Source: Candidatus Woesearchaeota archaeon (GTDB lineage: Archaea > Nanobdellota > Nanobdellia > Woesearchaeales > ARS49). Taken from it: a stretch of DNA of 34,282 bases. The translations under genes were made by a program, and so were the position numbers. Positions 26,080 to 34,282 of this stretch are shown piece by piece; positions within the stretch are counted from its first letter, which is position 1, and every line of letters starts with the position of its first letter. The notes below the pieces were generated by a model, which was not told where the DNA came from, made no database searches, and was given only the letters and a program-made list of their open reading frames with translations. The DNA lies in assembly GCA_003599055.1 (NCBI GenBank), contig QZIM01000017.1, positions 1 to 34,282 on the forward strand. Reading direction: 5' to 3'.

Positions 26080-29000
26080 TGGCCGTTTGCGGCTTCAGCG
26101 CAGAGAAGTTTTGCTTGTTCAAGGACAAGGTTGGCGGCCTCTTCTTCTTTATTTGGAGGGTAACCGTATTTTCTCAGAATTCTCTTGACCATGATTCGCA
26201 TTTCTGCTTGTACGTTTTCTCGTATGGTCCAGTCGATGGTAGCATTTTTGCGGACCTTTTCAACAAGTTCGCGTGCGATGTTTTTGAGTGTTTCATCACC
26301 GAGAACCTGAACTGCGCTGTCGTTCACTGAAAGAGCATCATAAAATGCAATTTCGTCTTCAGAAAGACCGAGTTTTTTGCCTTCTTTTGATGCTTCTCGC
26401 ATTTTTCTTGCAAGTTCAATAAGTTCTTCAATGACTTGTGCGGTTTCTATGCTCTTATTCGTATATGATTTGATTGCGCGATCAAGCATTTCTGCAAACG
26501 ATCGTGACTGTACGAGGTTGGTTCGTGCCTTAATTCTGATTTCGTTATGGAGTAGTTTTTTGAGCGCTTCGAACGCAAGATTTTTGTGCGGCATTCCTTT
26601 AACTTCTGCAAGGAAATCGTCTGATAAAACTGCGACATTTGGTTTCCTAAGTCCTGCTGCTGCAAAAATGTCAATGACGCGGTCTGAAACGACTGCTTTT
26701 GAGACGATTTGTTGGATTGCAGAGTCGATGTCTTCAGGTTTGGTTCCTGCAGTCTCGGTATTTTTTGCGATTCCTGCGCGCACTGCTTGGAAGAATCCTA
26801 CTTCATCTTGAATTTTAAGAGCGTCTTCATGTGGTACGGAAAGTGCAAACGCTTTACTCAGTTCAGTGACGCTTTTGAGGTATCTTTCCTTTCCGTTGGT
26901 CTGTTTGAGGATGAAATCCATTGCTTGGAAGATAAATGAGGTTCTTTTTGTTGGCTTAAGAGTGAAGAACGTTTTGTAATTGAATCCATGGAAAAGTGAT
27001 TGGATGATCTCATATTTTTCGTGAAGAAGAGCGACTGCTTCATCTTGGGGGATGCCTGTTTGTCTTTTGTCTCCTTCGGTGTACTCTGCGAGGGCTTTCT
27101 TGAGTTCGTATGCGATTCCGATGTAGTCTACGATGAGTCCTCCGGGTTTGTCTTTGAAAACTCTGTTGACTCGTGCGATTGCCTGCATGAGCCCGTGTCC
27201 GCGCATTGGTTTGTCAAGGTACATGGTGTGAAGACTTGGCGCGTCAAATCCGGTAAGCCACATGTCGCGCACAATGACGAGTTTCAGGGGGTCTGAGGGG
27301 TCTTTCATGCGATCTGCGAGGGTTTTCCTTCGGGGTTTGTTTCTGATGTGTTCTTGCCATGCAAGTTCATCTGATGCGGATCCGGTCATGACGACTTTTA
27401 CAAATCCTTTTTTGTCATCGTTGTCGTACCAGTCGGGTCTGAGTTTGACGATTTCATTATGGAGTTCGACGCAGATGCGTCTGCTCATGCAGACAATCAT
27501 TCCTTTTCCTTCGAGGATTGAGAGTCTTGTTTCAAAGTGTTTGACGATATCTTTTGCGATTCTTTTGATGCGGTTTTTGGAACCAACGACTGCTTCGAGT
27601 CGTGCCCATTTGCTTTTGAGTTTTTCTTTGCTTGCTGATTCTTCCCCTTCGGTGACTTCTTCAAAAAGGGGGTCGATTCGAGGAACTTCTTCTGGTTTCA
27701 GTTCAAGTTTCACGAGTCTTCCTTCGTAGTAAATTCTGACAGTGGTGCCGTCTTCTACTGCTTGTTCGATGTCATAGACGTCAACATATTTGCCAAATAC
27801 TGCGGGCGTGCTTTTGTCTGCTTTTTCTATTGGTGTGCCGGTGAATCCTATGAACGAAGCGTTTGGGAGTGCGTCGCGCAGGTGTTTTGCGAATCCGTCG
27901 ATGAAATCGTACTGGCTGCGGTGGGCTTCATCGGCAACGACGATGATGTTTCGTCTATTTGAGAGAAGAGGGTATTTTTCTCCTTTTATCTCGGGTATGA
28001 ATTTTTGGATGGTTGTGAATACGACGCCTCCTGATGCGACTTTGAGCAGTTCTTTGACTTCTTCTCGTGATTCTGCTTGCTTGGGTTTTTGTCTGAGGAT
28101 GTCGTGGCAACTGCTGAATGTTTCAAAGAGTTGGTCGTCGAGGTCGTTTCGGTCGGTGAGTATGATGATGGTGGGGTTTTCTAGTGCGTCTTCAACTGCG
28201 AGTTTGGCGGTGTAGAAGACCATGACGAGGCTCTTGCCGGATCCTTGGGTGTGCCAAACGATGCCGGCTCGTTTATCGGCTTTTGTCGCTTTAATAGTGG
28301 ATTCAATTGCCTTGTTGACTGCTTGGTATTGATGATATGCTGCCAGTTTCTTTACAATTTTGACGGTGTTTGTTTTCTTGTCTTTTTCGGCTTCAAAGAC
28401 GATGAAGTTTCTCATAATGTCGAGGAACCGTTCAGGGTGGAACATGCCTTGAATGAGAACATCGAGGGGGGTCATCGATTTTGGCGGGTTTTCTCCGTTT
28501 ATTTTCTTCCAGGGAATGAATCGTTCTTTGTTTGAACTGATGGTGCCTGCTCGTGCTTCGAGTCCATCGCTGAGTACGAGGATTTCATTAAATCTGAAGA
28601 GTGAGGGGATTTGTTCTTTGTACGTTTCTATTTGGTTAAATGCGCTCCAGATGGTCGCGTTTTCGTCTGCCGGGTTTTTGAGTTCGATGACTGCTAAGGG
28701 GAGACCGTTGATGAAGAGGATGATGTCTGGTCGTCTGGTGTTTCTCTCTTCAACAATCGTGAACTGGTTTATGGCGGCAAATTCGTTGTTTTTTGGATTG
28801 GAGAAATCGATGAGGTGGACTGTGTCGTGTTTGATGTCGGTCCTTTTTTTGTACTCGACGGGGACTCCTTCTCTTAAAAGTTTATGGAATGAGTGATTGT
28901 TGGCGATGAGATTCTGGCTGTCGGTTCTCAAAATTTTCTTGATTGCGTCATGTACGGCATCTTTTGGGACGGCGGGGTTGATTTTTTCCAATGCTGAGCG

Positions 29001-29153
29001 CAATCGATCCACTAAAACAATATCATGGAGCGTTTTTCTCTCAGGAGATGGTCCGTCAGGGAGGATGTCTGGGCCGTGGATGATTTTGTAGCCTATGTCA
29101 CGTAACAAGTCAAGCGTGTTATTTTCGAGGTCGGCTTCAGTAAGGCGGATCAT
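26076..29153 (-). CDS. hsdR: type I restriction enzyme R subunit
   Basis: The 1025 residues form the motor and nuclease subunit. The N-terminal PD-(D/E)XK nuclease has D143 in [21 protein letters not shown]158, K160 and the QxxxY motif (Q174-IET-Y178). The SF2 translocase has Walker A TQGSGKS (302-308), DEAH (408-411), GFTGTPI and [11 protein letters not shown] helical C-terminal region binds the methylase core. It translocates DNA and cuts at a distance when unmodified HsdS targets are present. It is expressed from its own TATA box, 55 bp after the caspase-like gene, and is separated from hsdS by about 3 kb of accessory genes. Confidence 0.95.
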   Translation of the reverse strand: MIRLTEADLENNTLDLLRDIGYKIIHGPDILPDGPSPERKTLHDIVLVDRLRSALEKINPAVPKDAVHDAIKKILRTDSQNLIANNHSFHKLLREGVPVEYKKRTDIKHDTVHLIDFSNPKNNEFAAINQFTIVEERNTRRPDIILFINGLPLAVIELKNPADENATIWSAFNQIETYKEQIPSLFRFNEILVLSDGLEARAGTISSNKERFIPWKKINGENPPKSMTPLDVLIQGMFHPERFLDIMRNFIVFEAEKDKKTNTVKIVKKLAAYHQYQAVNKAIESTIKATKADKRAGIVWHTQGSGKSLVMVFYTAKLAVEDALENPTIIILTDRNDLDDQLFETFSSCHDILRQKPKQAESREEVKELLKVASGGVVFTTIQKFIPEIKGEKYPLLSNRRNIIVVADEAHRSQYDFIDGFAKHLRDALPNASFIGFTGTPIEKADKSTPAVFGKYVDVYDIEQAVEDGTTVRIYYEGRLVKLELKPEEVPRIDPLFEEVTEGEESASKEKLKSKWARLEAVVGSKNRIKRIAKDIVKHFETRLSILEGKGMIVCMSRRICVELHNEIVKLRPDWYDNDDKKGFVKVVMTGSASDELAWQEHIRNKPRRKTLADRMKDPSDPLKLVIVRDMWLTGFDAPSLHTMYLDKPMRGHGLMQAIARVNRVFKDKPGGLIVDYIGIAYELKKALAEYTEGDKRQTGIPQDEAVALLHEKYEIIQSLFHGFNYKTFFTLKPTKRTSFIFQAMDFILKQTNGKERYLKSVTELSKAFALSVPHEDALKIQDEVGFFQAVRAGIAKNTETAGTKPEDIDSAIQQIVSKAVVSDRVIDIFAAAGLRKPNVAVLSDDFLAEVKGMPHKNLAFEALKKLLHNEIRIKARTNLVQSRSFAEMLDRAIKSYTNKSIETAQVIEELIELARKMREASKEGKKLGLSEDEIAFYDALSVNDSAVQVLGDETLKNIARELVEKVRKNATIDWTIRENVQAEMRIMVKRILRKYGYPPNKEEEAANLVLEQAKLLCAEAANGH

Positions 29154-29178
29154 ATGCGCTCTTGTATGACTGGAGTGT

Positions 29179-29188
29179 ATTTAAATAT
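29179..29188 (-). promoter_or_regulatory. hsdR promoter
   Basis: The palindromic TATTTAAATA is centred about 28-30 bp before ATG 29153. Confidence 0.55.
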
Positions 29189-29208
29189 CTTTGATTTTTT
29201 CGGTTTTG

Positions 29209-29862
29209 CTAAAATGCGGCTTTGCCATCTCCGACGTGGTTGAGGCAGTCTAAGTTCCATGTCAATGCAAAGCCGATGAGTGGTGCATCGCCGTAAGGGT
29301 CATCTTCACTTGTGCCATATGCTTTTATTGATTTGATGTATTCTTTTCTGGTGAGTTGCACTGCCTTTTCGACTCTGGTTCCTTCAATTAATGCTTCTAT
29401 TAGCGTGTTGCAGGCTCTTCTAAATGGCTCGGCGTTCATATCGATGTCAGGAGAACTGGTTCTTGATTCATCTTTAACGCACATGAATGCTGCCCCGTAG
29501 CCGATGTATGCTTTTGCGCCATTCCTGATGGATTTTTCTCCCAGTTCGATTAAAGAATCGCAAGCGAGGGCGTAGATGATTTTATCTTTTGTTAATTTGA
29601 CGTTGTCAAAGTCAAGGAGGGGTTGATCGTTGTGTCCCCAGACGCTTTGCGTGTTTCCATGGCCGTTAAGAAAAACAAGTGCTGCTTGCGTTTTGAGCAG
29701 AGCTTTTTCAAATTCTGAGCGATTTGCTTTGGTGCCTTCAAGATTCGAAGTGTGAATGTCTTTGTTTCCTTTGAGTTTCTTAATGATTGGCTTTGAAAAA
29801 CTGTGCAAGTAGGATGTTTCCACGTCATGGTTTGGTCTGGTGATGATGAGGTTTTTTGTCAT
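29209..29862 (-). CDS. caspase-like (CHAT/C14-type) cysteine protease
   Basis: The protein has 217 residues. The clan CD catalytic dyad is visible: H68 in AALVFLNGHGN and C101 in IIYALACDSLIELGEKS. These are followed by the typical GAKAYIGYGAAF strand and a specificity region with acidic residues (SSPDIDMNAEPF, TSEDDPYGDAP). Stand-alone caspase-fold proteases of this kind act as effectors in several prokaryotic immune systems. Two very small genes directly upstream (stop-to-start gap 1 nt, then ATGA) are likely partners. It sits between hsdS-side genes and hsdR. Substrate and activation are unknown. The lack of a fused sensor suggests that the small proteins or the type I complex provide control. 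Confidence 0.75.
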   Translation of the reverse strand: MTKNLIITRPNHDVETSYLHSFSKPIIKKLKGNKDIHTSNLEGTKANRSEFEKALLKTQAALVFLNGHGNTQSVWGHNDQPLLDFDNVKLTKDKIIYALACDSLIELGEKSIRNGAKAYIGYGAAFMCVKDESRTSSPDIDMNAEPFRRACNTLIEALIEGTRVEKAVQLTRKEYIKSIKAYGTSEDDPYGDAPLIGFALTWNLDCLNHVGDGKAAF

Positions 29863-29863
29863 G

Positions 29864-30067
29864 CTATTCGGTGAGAATTTTCAGCATTTTCATCTGAACG
29901 GAGACGATTCTTTTACCGAGTTCATCGTTGTTTTCGACATGTTTGATGAGTTCTCCAACGCTTAATTCTTTGCCACCGCCAAGCATGAGTTTTGATTTTG
30001 AGTTTAAGGTTTTGAATCTTGCAAGAACGAGTTCTCTTTGTGCGTCTGCAATGTCTTGTGGGTTCAT
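29864..30067 (-). CDS. 67-residue helical partner of the caspase-like protein
   Basis: The sequence starts MNPQDIADAQRELVLARFKT and ends IVSVQMKMLKILTE. It is almost entirely helical with a GGGKELSVGELIKHVENND turn, and looks like a small adaptor. Its TAG lies 1 nt before the caspase-like ATG, and its ATG overlaps the upstream stop (ATGA). No family name is recalled. The conserved-looking composition and coupling support a real gene. Confidence 0.7.
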   Translation of the reverse strand: MNPQDIADAQRELVLARFKTLNSKSKLMLGGGKELSVGELIKHVENNDELGKRIVSVQMKMLKILTE

Positions 30068-30243
30068 AATATTCCTAAATCGTGCATTTTTTTAAGGATT
30101 TTCTTGCCTAACGGGGTGTCGTTGCTGATCTCGCTGTATGCAACGTCCCACGAGTACGGTTTTCCATCTATAATTGCAATAATCTGCCTTCTTTCCGGCT
30201 CTGGAAGCCGGGCGTAGGCGCCCAAAAACTTTTCTTTTGTCAT
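30064..30243 (-). CDS. 59-residue first gene of the caspase-like module
   Basis: It starts MTKEKFLGAYARLPEPERRQ and contains IIAIIDGKPYSWDVAYSEIS and a basic C-terminal helix (GKKILKKMHDLGIL). It appears soluble and has no recognised family. Coupled by ATGA to the 67-residue gene, it heads a three-gene unit whose promoter is bracketed by a 10-bp inverted repeat, so it could be the regulator or sensor of the module. That is inference. Confidence 0.65.
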   Translation of the reverse strand: MTKEKFLGAYARLPEPERRQIIAIIDGKPYSWDVAYSEISNDTPLGKKILKKMHDLGIL

Positions 30244-30258
30244 TCTTAAAATTCTTGA

Positions 30259-30293
30259 AAAAATAGGGGTAATTAAAGGTTCACCCTATTTTT
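30259..30293. promoter_or_regulatory. inverted repeat bracketing the promoter of the caspase-like module
   Basis: AAAAATAGGG (30259-30268) and CCCTATTTTT (30284-30293) are perfect inverted arms, 15 bp apart, on both sides of a TATA-like TTTAATTA (minus strand, about 30270-30277) that lies about 30 bp before ATG 30243. The layout fits an operator. Confidence 0.55.
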
Positions 30294-30369
30294 GCCTTTC
30301 TAGTATAGTTATTTGTATACTGGTAACTGGTATATATTCCTTTTGCTCTTGGAGAATTCGTTGTAAGTT

Positions 30370-30399
30370 GGGAGTAATTGGGAGTGATTAGAAGTAATC
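30370..30399. repeat. three 10-bp direct repeats
   Basis: GGGAGTAATT, GGGAGTGATT and AGAAGTAATC follow one another without gaps in the 190-bp spacer between the membrane-protein gene and the caspase module. They may be iterated binding sites. No gene is seen in 30244-30434. Confidence 0.5.
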
Positions 30400-30434
30400 C
30401 CCTTGCGCAACAACTTTTCTCAAGGTATAACGGC

Positions 30435-30716
30435 TCACTTATCATCTTTGTGTTGTACTGATTTAACTCGGAAGATGCTTTCTATGGCGTCCTTATGAAT
30501 GACAAGGAAGAAGAACGCACCTATTACTATGTATGTAGCGAGGCGAATACTTTCCTGATCATAAACTCCTCTTTGTTGAAGCAAATGATAGTAATACATG
30601 AGTAGATGAATTGAACCAAAGATGAGCAAGAGCCAAAGAAAACCGCAGAGAATGACGTGTAACCATGATCTGCAGATTTCCCACTTCGTTGGCTTATTTG
30701 GGACTCTTTTCCTCAT
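30435..30716 (-). CDS. small two-helix membrane protein
   Basis: The 93 residues contain two hydrophobic segments: about 18-44 (VILCGFLWLLLIFGSIHLLM) and about 59-75 (LATYIVIGAFFFLVIHK). Both termini are basic and probably cytoplasmic. No family is recognised. It is coupled to the zinc-ribbon gene upstream by an ATGA overlap and ends the nuclease-membrane unit. In a restriction locus such a protein may anchor a nuclease or act at the membrane, which is inference. Confidence 0.7.
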   Translation of the reverse strand: MRKRVPNKPTKWEICRSWLHVILCGFLWLLLIFGSIHLLMYYYHLLQQRGVYDQESIRLATYIVIGAFFFLVIHKDAIESIFRVKSVQHKDDK

Positions 30717-30883
30717 TTAAACTCCTCCCAATTAAGCCCTTGTCCGCAGTTTGGACACTCAGTATAACTATTTGTAACGGGATAATTACATCGGGGGCAT
30801 TTGCCATGTTTTCTGCTTAAGAGCCAACCAAGTAACGCCAAAGCTCCAACCCATTTTAGTAATTCTCTGTCTTGTTTGTTCAT
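30713..30883 (-). CDS. 56-residue membrane zinc-ribbon protein
   Basis: It starts MNKQDRELLKWVGALALLGW, a short membrane helix (about 9-22), followed by a zinc ribbon with CPRC and CPNCG pairs (HGKCPRCNYPVTNS, then YTECPNCGQGL). ATGA overlaps link it to the nuclease gene upstream and to the two-helix gene downstream. Function unknown. Confidence 0.7.
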   Translation of the reverse strand: MNKQDRELLKWVGALALLGWLLSRKHGKCPRCNYPVTNSYTECPNCGQGLNWEEFK

Positions 30884-32097
30884 TTATTCACCGAAGGCAC
30901 GTCAAATGCAACGACAGTCAAGTGAATTAATTTCTCTTTGTCATCATTTTGATGTAGTTTGAATCTGAATGTAGTTTCATCGTGTTCCAATTCTTCTTTG
31001 AAGTTTGGATGGCTCTGCACGATGGCGGGGATCTGTTTCAGAACTTCGCTGAAATTCTTATTTCTGTTAAATAGGATGATGGCGGTTTTGGTATCTCTCC
31101 AAGAGGTGTACTTGAGCAATTGTTCAATGGTTTCAGTAAATCTCTTTTCTCCAGACCAAAATTTGCATTCAGCGATAAAAATATTTTTGTCGTTAATCCT
31201 CACGATGATGTCAGTCTTACCTCCGAAGTTGAAAGTTTCTCCCGTTGCTTGACCTTCGTATTGTCCATTTAACTGAACGAGAAAGTGAACTCGAAGGTCT
31301 TCTTCTTGAATTTGTTCAAATGCGCGGGGGCTGCGTTCCATGACATGGGCCATGCTGGTCACTATTGTTAAAATGTGCTCGTAATGTTCTTCTTCAAGTA
31401 CTAGTTCAGGAGATCCTTCCTTCAGTTGGACTGTGGGCAGTTTTTTCCTTATTAGTGGAGCAGTATACGTCTTTGGAGCATCTTTTCTTTTTTTAAGAGG
31501 AAATCCAACGGTTAAAGTAAGTTTTTCGTCATCTTTACACTTGCTCCAGCGGCTGTTTACCCAAATATCAATTTTTCTGGGAATTGATTTATAATGCGTG
31601 ATGAGTTCTGCACGCAGTCGATCCAATTCTATTTTAACATCTGCTATATTCTTATTAAATTCTTTTCTAAACTCATCTGATCGATGGGGAAGTTCATCAA
31701 CATTTACGACTAATTCCGAGTCCTGCACCACTCCTTTAGGTAGCCTGAGGTTGCGTGTTGACGGAGTATATTGAAAAAAGGATGCGTTTCCTTCAAATGG
31801 CACGTGGAATGTCATTCTTGTTCCGTTCTGGAGTGCTGGTTTGTGGTCTGGCCAAAACGCACTTTGCGGAGAGTCTGTTTGAATTTGGACTTCGCTTTGT
31901 GTTACCTCAATAGTCTCCATTAATTCTGGAATAAAATCTTCATAGTTCTCAAAGAGTGACTTCTTCAATTCAGCAAGATCGACATGCAAAATGTAGTCAG
32001 ATGTAAATTCGTCTATTTGTTGCTTCAGTTGTCTCTCTTTTCTTGAAAGATATGCGGACAACTCTTCTGTTGAGAAAAGAAGAGGATCGTTAATCAT
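30880..32097 (-). CDS. PD-(D/E)XK nuclease-like protein of the restriction locus
   Basis: The protein has 405 residues. The C-terminal third carries a PD-(D/E)XK core: D296 in FGGKTDIIVR, E310-x-K312 in NIFIAECKFWSGEKRF and Q326-x3-Y330 in IEQLLKYTSW, with acidic E265-E267 on the preceding helix. The N-terminal 200 residues are helical or beta and unrecognised, perhaps for target recognition. It overlaps the end of hsdS by 8 bp, so it is cotranscribed with hsdM-hsdS. It may be a second effector nuclease or a repair accessory. Confidence 0.75.
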   Translation of the reverse strand: MINDPLLFSTEELSAYLSRKERQLKQQIDEFTSDYILHVDLAELKKSLFENYEDFIPELMETIEVTQSEVQIQTDSPQSAFWPDHKPALQNGTRMTFHVPFEGNASFFQYTPSTRNLRLPKGVVQDSELVVNVDELPHRSDEFRKEFNKNIADVKIELDRLRAELITHYKSIPRKIDIWVNSRWSKCKDDEKLTLTVGFPLKKRKDAPKTYTAPLIRKKLPTVQLKEGSPELVLEEEHYEHILTIVTSMAHVMERSPRAFEQIQEEDLRVHFLVQLNGQYEGQATGETFNFGGKTDIIVRINDKNIFIAECKFWSGEKRFTETIEQLLKYTSWRDTKTAIILFNRNKNFSEVLKQIPAIVQSHPNFKEELEHDETTFRFKLHQNDDKEKLIHLTVVAFDVPSVNK

Positions 32098-33400
32098 GAA
32101 TGTGCACCCTAATTTGACCGGACATGAGTTTTGGGAGGAGAGAGTCGCGAAGCTGCTGAAGAACGACAGATTCGGATTCAGTTATGAGTTGTTTTCTGAA
32201 TCCGTTCATCATCAAGGTACCAAACTTATCAATGATTTCTTTATCAGGTACCAACGTTCGATATTCAGGGATGGCCCTTGCACTTAAATGAAGGACGGTG
32301 GTACCATTTGCATAGCCTATTGCATGACTCTGAAAGTCTTCCGATCTAAGCAGATAGTACAAGAAATCGTTGTTTAGTAATTTGATTGGTCTAACGACAA
32401 CAAGATCAAGTGATGCCACAAGCGTTTGATACTTCTGAACAGATTGAACTCTTGCAGGCTTTCCAAGTACCTCTGCATTTTGCGTTAAATCAGTCTGTGC
32501 TACGATTATGTCGCCATTCTTCAGTATTTGAGCGGGTTTGAACTTGCCAATATATTCTTTGAATCCTTCGGCTTGAAAACCACCTCCTCTCCCAACGGAC
32601 TTCAAAGTAACAAGCGCAGTTTTTGAATCCTTCAACTCAGAACTCTTATATGAAACTCCTTTGATTACTGATACAAAATCTGCCAGCTTCCCAACCTTCC
32701 ACCCCTCCGGCACTTCTTTCTTCAATTCTTCGTTATAAACCATTCTTCCCCCAGAACTCTTGTACGGCTTGCCTTGTTTGTTGGGGAATTCAAAGTCCAC
32801 GAACCAGTGTTTGAAGAGTGCTTGTCCGATGGCTTCAAGCGTTTTGTTCATTTGGTCATTGAGTTCGATTTTAGAGTCAAGGTCGGAGAGGACTTTGGCG
32901 ATGCGATGTTGTTCGGGGAGGGGCGGGATGTTTATGGCGACTTGGTCAAAGGTCTTTCTTGTTATGGTATTGAAGACTGAGCCATGGGTTTTTGATTGGA
33001 TATTGCCAATTAGGTTTTTGAGACAGTAGTATAGGAAATCATTATTGACTGTTTGACCACCATCCAAACCATAGCAAGACTGATTGAATGCCATGTCTTT
33101 TGTGACTTGTCCCAATTCACCGACAGTTCCTCGCGCAGAGATGATTAGTTGACCCTTATGTAGAAGTTTAGTTGGACTATTTTCTAGTCCTTCCTTTGAG
33201 ATATGTTTCTCAGTAGCAGTTATCCATCTTCTTCCCTTGCCAAAATCAGTTATTGATATCCAGGGGATTGTTCCGTTCCAGTACTCTGGAACACTCGTTT
33301 TCGGGGTTCCGCCGCTTATTATATCAACTACTTCAGAAAAGATAACAGTCTTCCAATTCGCTGAATTTCTTTCAGTTTTTTTGAGTCTGTTTTTGTTCAT
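32090..33400 (-). CDS. hsdS: type I restriction-modification specificity subunit
   Basis: The 436 residues contain two target-recognition domains, each followed by a conserved helix. TRD1 (about 15-165) includes IISGGTPKTSVPEYWNGTIP and ends at NIPPLPEQHRIAKVLSDLDS. TRD2 (about 230-385) ends with the second helical spacer (EIIDKFGTLMMNGFRKQL). HsdS selects the bipartite DNA site for both methylation and cleavage. It overlaps the upstream membrane-protein gene by 29 bp and the downstream nuclease gene by 8 bp. Confidence 0.95.
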   Translation of the reverse strand: MNKNRLKKTERNSANWKTVIFSEVVDIISGGTPKTSVPEYWNGTIPWISITDFGKGRRWITATEKHISKEGLENSPTKLLHKGQLIISARGTVGELGQVTKDMAFNQSCYGLDGGQTVNNDFLYYCLKNLIGNIQSKTHGSVFNTITRKTFDQVAINIPPLPEQHRIAKVLSDLDSKIELNDQMNKTLEAIGQALFKHWFVDFEFPNKQGKPYKSSGGRMVYNEELKKEVPEGWKVGKLADFVSVIKGVSYKSSELKDSKTALVTLKSVGRGGGFQAEGFKEYIGKFKPAQILKNGDIIVAQTDLTQNAEVLGKPARVQSVQKYQTLVASLDLVVVRPIKLLNNDFLYYLLRSEDFQSHAIGYANGTTVLHLSARAIPEYRTLVPDKEIIDKFGTLMMNGFRKQLITESESVVLQQLRDSLLPKLMSGQIRVHIHD

Positions 33401-34034
33401 CGTGTAATAGGTCTAGAAGTTGTCGTAGTTTAGTCAGATAGTCTTTAGTACTAATGAAAAATAAGTTAATGGTATTCTTGACCATCTTGGAATCCAATTT
33501 CTCAGCGTAACGAATCTTAAGAACGTGAAGACAATGGATGACGTTGAGAACATTATCAATATCTTCAATTATTTTTTTTCTTATTTTTGCTAATGAGTGG
33601 AGGCTCAGTCCAACGAAGATCAGAACTCCAGCAAATCCCACAAGGATGAGTGCTCCGGAAGATTTTACAATTGAGGTAAGCACATTTTGACTTACATTCA
33701 TTCCATAGATGGAAAAGTTTATAGTGTTTAAACTTGAATTTATCAAAATATCTCTTGCAGTGGAGTTATCCTGTCCGATTAGTTGTATTAAATAACCTGT
33801 ATTTTGGTTTGCAGTTTGTGCAAAGTTGTTATAGTTATTCAGATTGTATGGTAGTAGTAGCGAATTGCTGACTGTCACAAGTGATAGGATAATTCCAAGA
33901 ACAATGAGTGCTCCGTGAATAAGGTTGTTGGCTTGCGTTTGATTTTGATAGTATTGTTGTTTGAGAAGGTCCCTGTCGTTTGAGTAATAGTTTATTATTG
34001 CCTCAATGTCCTGAACACTAGAACCCATACCCAA
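33372..34034 (-). CDS. two-helix membrane protein between hsdM and hsdS
   Basis: The protein has 220 residues. Membrane helices lie at about 38-62 ([20 protein letters not shown]) and about 130-152 ([20 protein letters not shown]). The loop of about 65 residues between them carries Asn-rich sequence with possible glycosylation sequons, so it is likely outside. The C-terminal 65 residues are a charged cytoplasmic helix. It overlaps hsdM by 17 bp and hsdS by 29 bp, so it must be made with the methylase. A membrane protein at this place is not part of a standard type I system. No family recognised. Confidence 0.75.
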   Translation of the reverse strand: MGMGSSVQDIEAIINYYSNDRDLLKQQYYQNQTQANNLIHGALIVLGIILSLVTVSNSLLLPYNLNNYNNFAQTANQNTGYLIQLIGQDNSTARDILINSSLNTINFSIYGMNVSQNVLTSIVKSSGALILVGFAGVLIFVGLSLHSLAKIRKKIIEDIDNVLNVIHCLHVLKIRYAEKLDSKMVKNTINLFFISTKDYLTKLRQLLDLLHDEQKQTQKN

Positions 34035-34282
34035 TCCCCTTCAAATTTTTCTTTATCTCTGCATCTAATCGTTTTCCTTCTTCCATTTGTTTTGCAAGTT
34101 CAGTGACGAGTCGTTTCATCTTTTGGTCGAATGGTTCGGTGTCTTCTTCCTCGGCTTCAGTGCCGACGTAGCGGCCGGGGGTTAAGATGAATTCGTGTTT
34201 GCGTACTTCATCCAATTTAGCAGATTTGCAAAAACCAGCAATGTCAGCATACTTGATTTTCTTGCCGCCAACAAGTTCTCCT
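34018..34282 (-). CDS. hsdM: type I restriction-modification methylase, C-terminal part
   Basis: The frame runs in from the right edge, so the N-terminal catalytic part is outside the window. The 87 visible residues contain the typical HsdM ending: [40 protein letters not shown] and the last residues [17 protein letters not shown]. HsdM transfers a methyl group from S-adenosylmethionine to adenine within the HsdS site. The 3' end overlaps the membrane-protein gene by 17 bp. Confidence 0.9.
   Translation of the reverse strand, partial: GELVGGKKIKYADIAGFCKSAKLDEVRKHEFILTPGRYVGTEAEEEDTEPFDQKMKRLVTELAKQMEEGKRLDAEIKKNLKGIGYGF

Noticed and set aside
25931-26188. 85-codon plus-strand frame over the hsdR 3' end
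   Set aside because: No promoter at the right distance, and most of it is antisense to hsdR. The zinc microprotein in another frame is the better reading.

Overview
This window is archaeal, probably from a DPANN-type lineage (Woesearchaeota or Pacearchaeota-like). The evidence is a compact L7Ae-S28e-L24e-NDK-EF-2 translation operon, archaeal TATA boxes placed about 26-27 bp before start codons, many ATGA-overlapping genes, and very small zinc and antitoxin genes. The exact lineage is inference. I see no rRNA, tRNA or CRISPR array.

Layout. 1-3.7 kb: the end of a cysteine-rich protein, a beta-helix-like protein, two unrecognised proteins, a PIN-domain protein and another unknown. 3.75-7.6 kb: the translation operon, with a heptanucleotide repeat upstream and a likely kink-turn in the L7Ae mRNA leader. 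7.6-9.3 kb: nested palindromic elements, a convergent antitoxin/toxin cassette (A) and a TumA/TumE-type toxin-antitoxin pair. 9.3-15.5 kb: mostly minus-strand genes, including a seven-gene tightly packed operon (DUF5678, retropepsin-like, DUF1801, DUF1697, DUF1428, TfoX-N, SnoaL-like) and nearby VOC, ParB-like and SRPBCC genes. Many of these families are more familiar from bacteria. 15.5-18.3 kb: more palindromic elements, a Cas4/RecB-like iron-sulfur nuclease and two tandem convergent antitoxin/toxin cassettes (B intact, C with a frameshifted toxin). 18.3-25.3 kb: peroxiredoxin, a double-HTH Lrp-like regulator, a 1538-residue secreted multidomain protein with a glycosidase-like core, and a second exported protein. 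25.3-34.3 kb: a visibly more AT-rich defence island. It holds hicBA, a zinc microprotein and a type I restriction-modification locus (hsdM, hsdS, hsdR) interrupted by three groups of genes: a two-helix membrane protein between hsdM and hsdS; a PD-(D/E)XK nuclease with two small membrane proteins after hsdS; and a caspase-like protease with two tiny partner genes before hsdR.

How the genes may work together. Three repeats of one cassette (antitoxin on plus, RelE-like toxin on minus, overlapping tail to tail by 4-17 bp, each gene with its own conserved promoter) suggest a mobile or duplicated toxin-antitoxin family with unusual convergent architecture. In the type I locus, the translationally coupled membrane, nuclease and protease genes suggest accessory effectors attached to a restriction system. 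These are the best candidates for an undescribed system.

Regulation. Most operon-leading genes appear to be leaderless: the start codon lies where the transcription start is expected. One TATA box at about 15133 sits 26 bp from the start codons of two divergent genes. The L7Ae operon is the clear exception, with a structured leader of about 55 nt.
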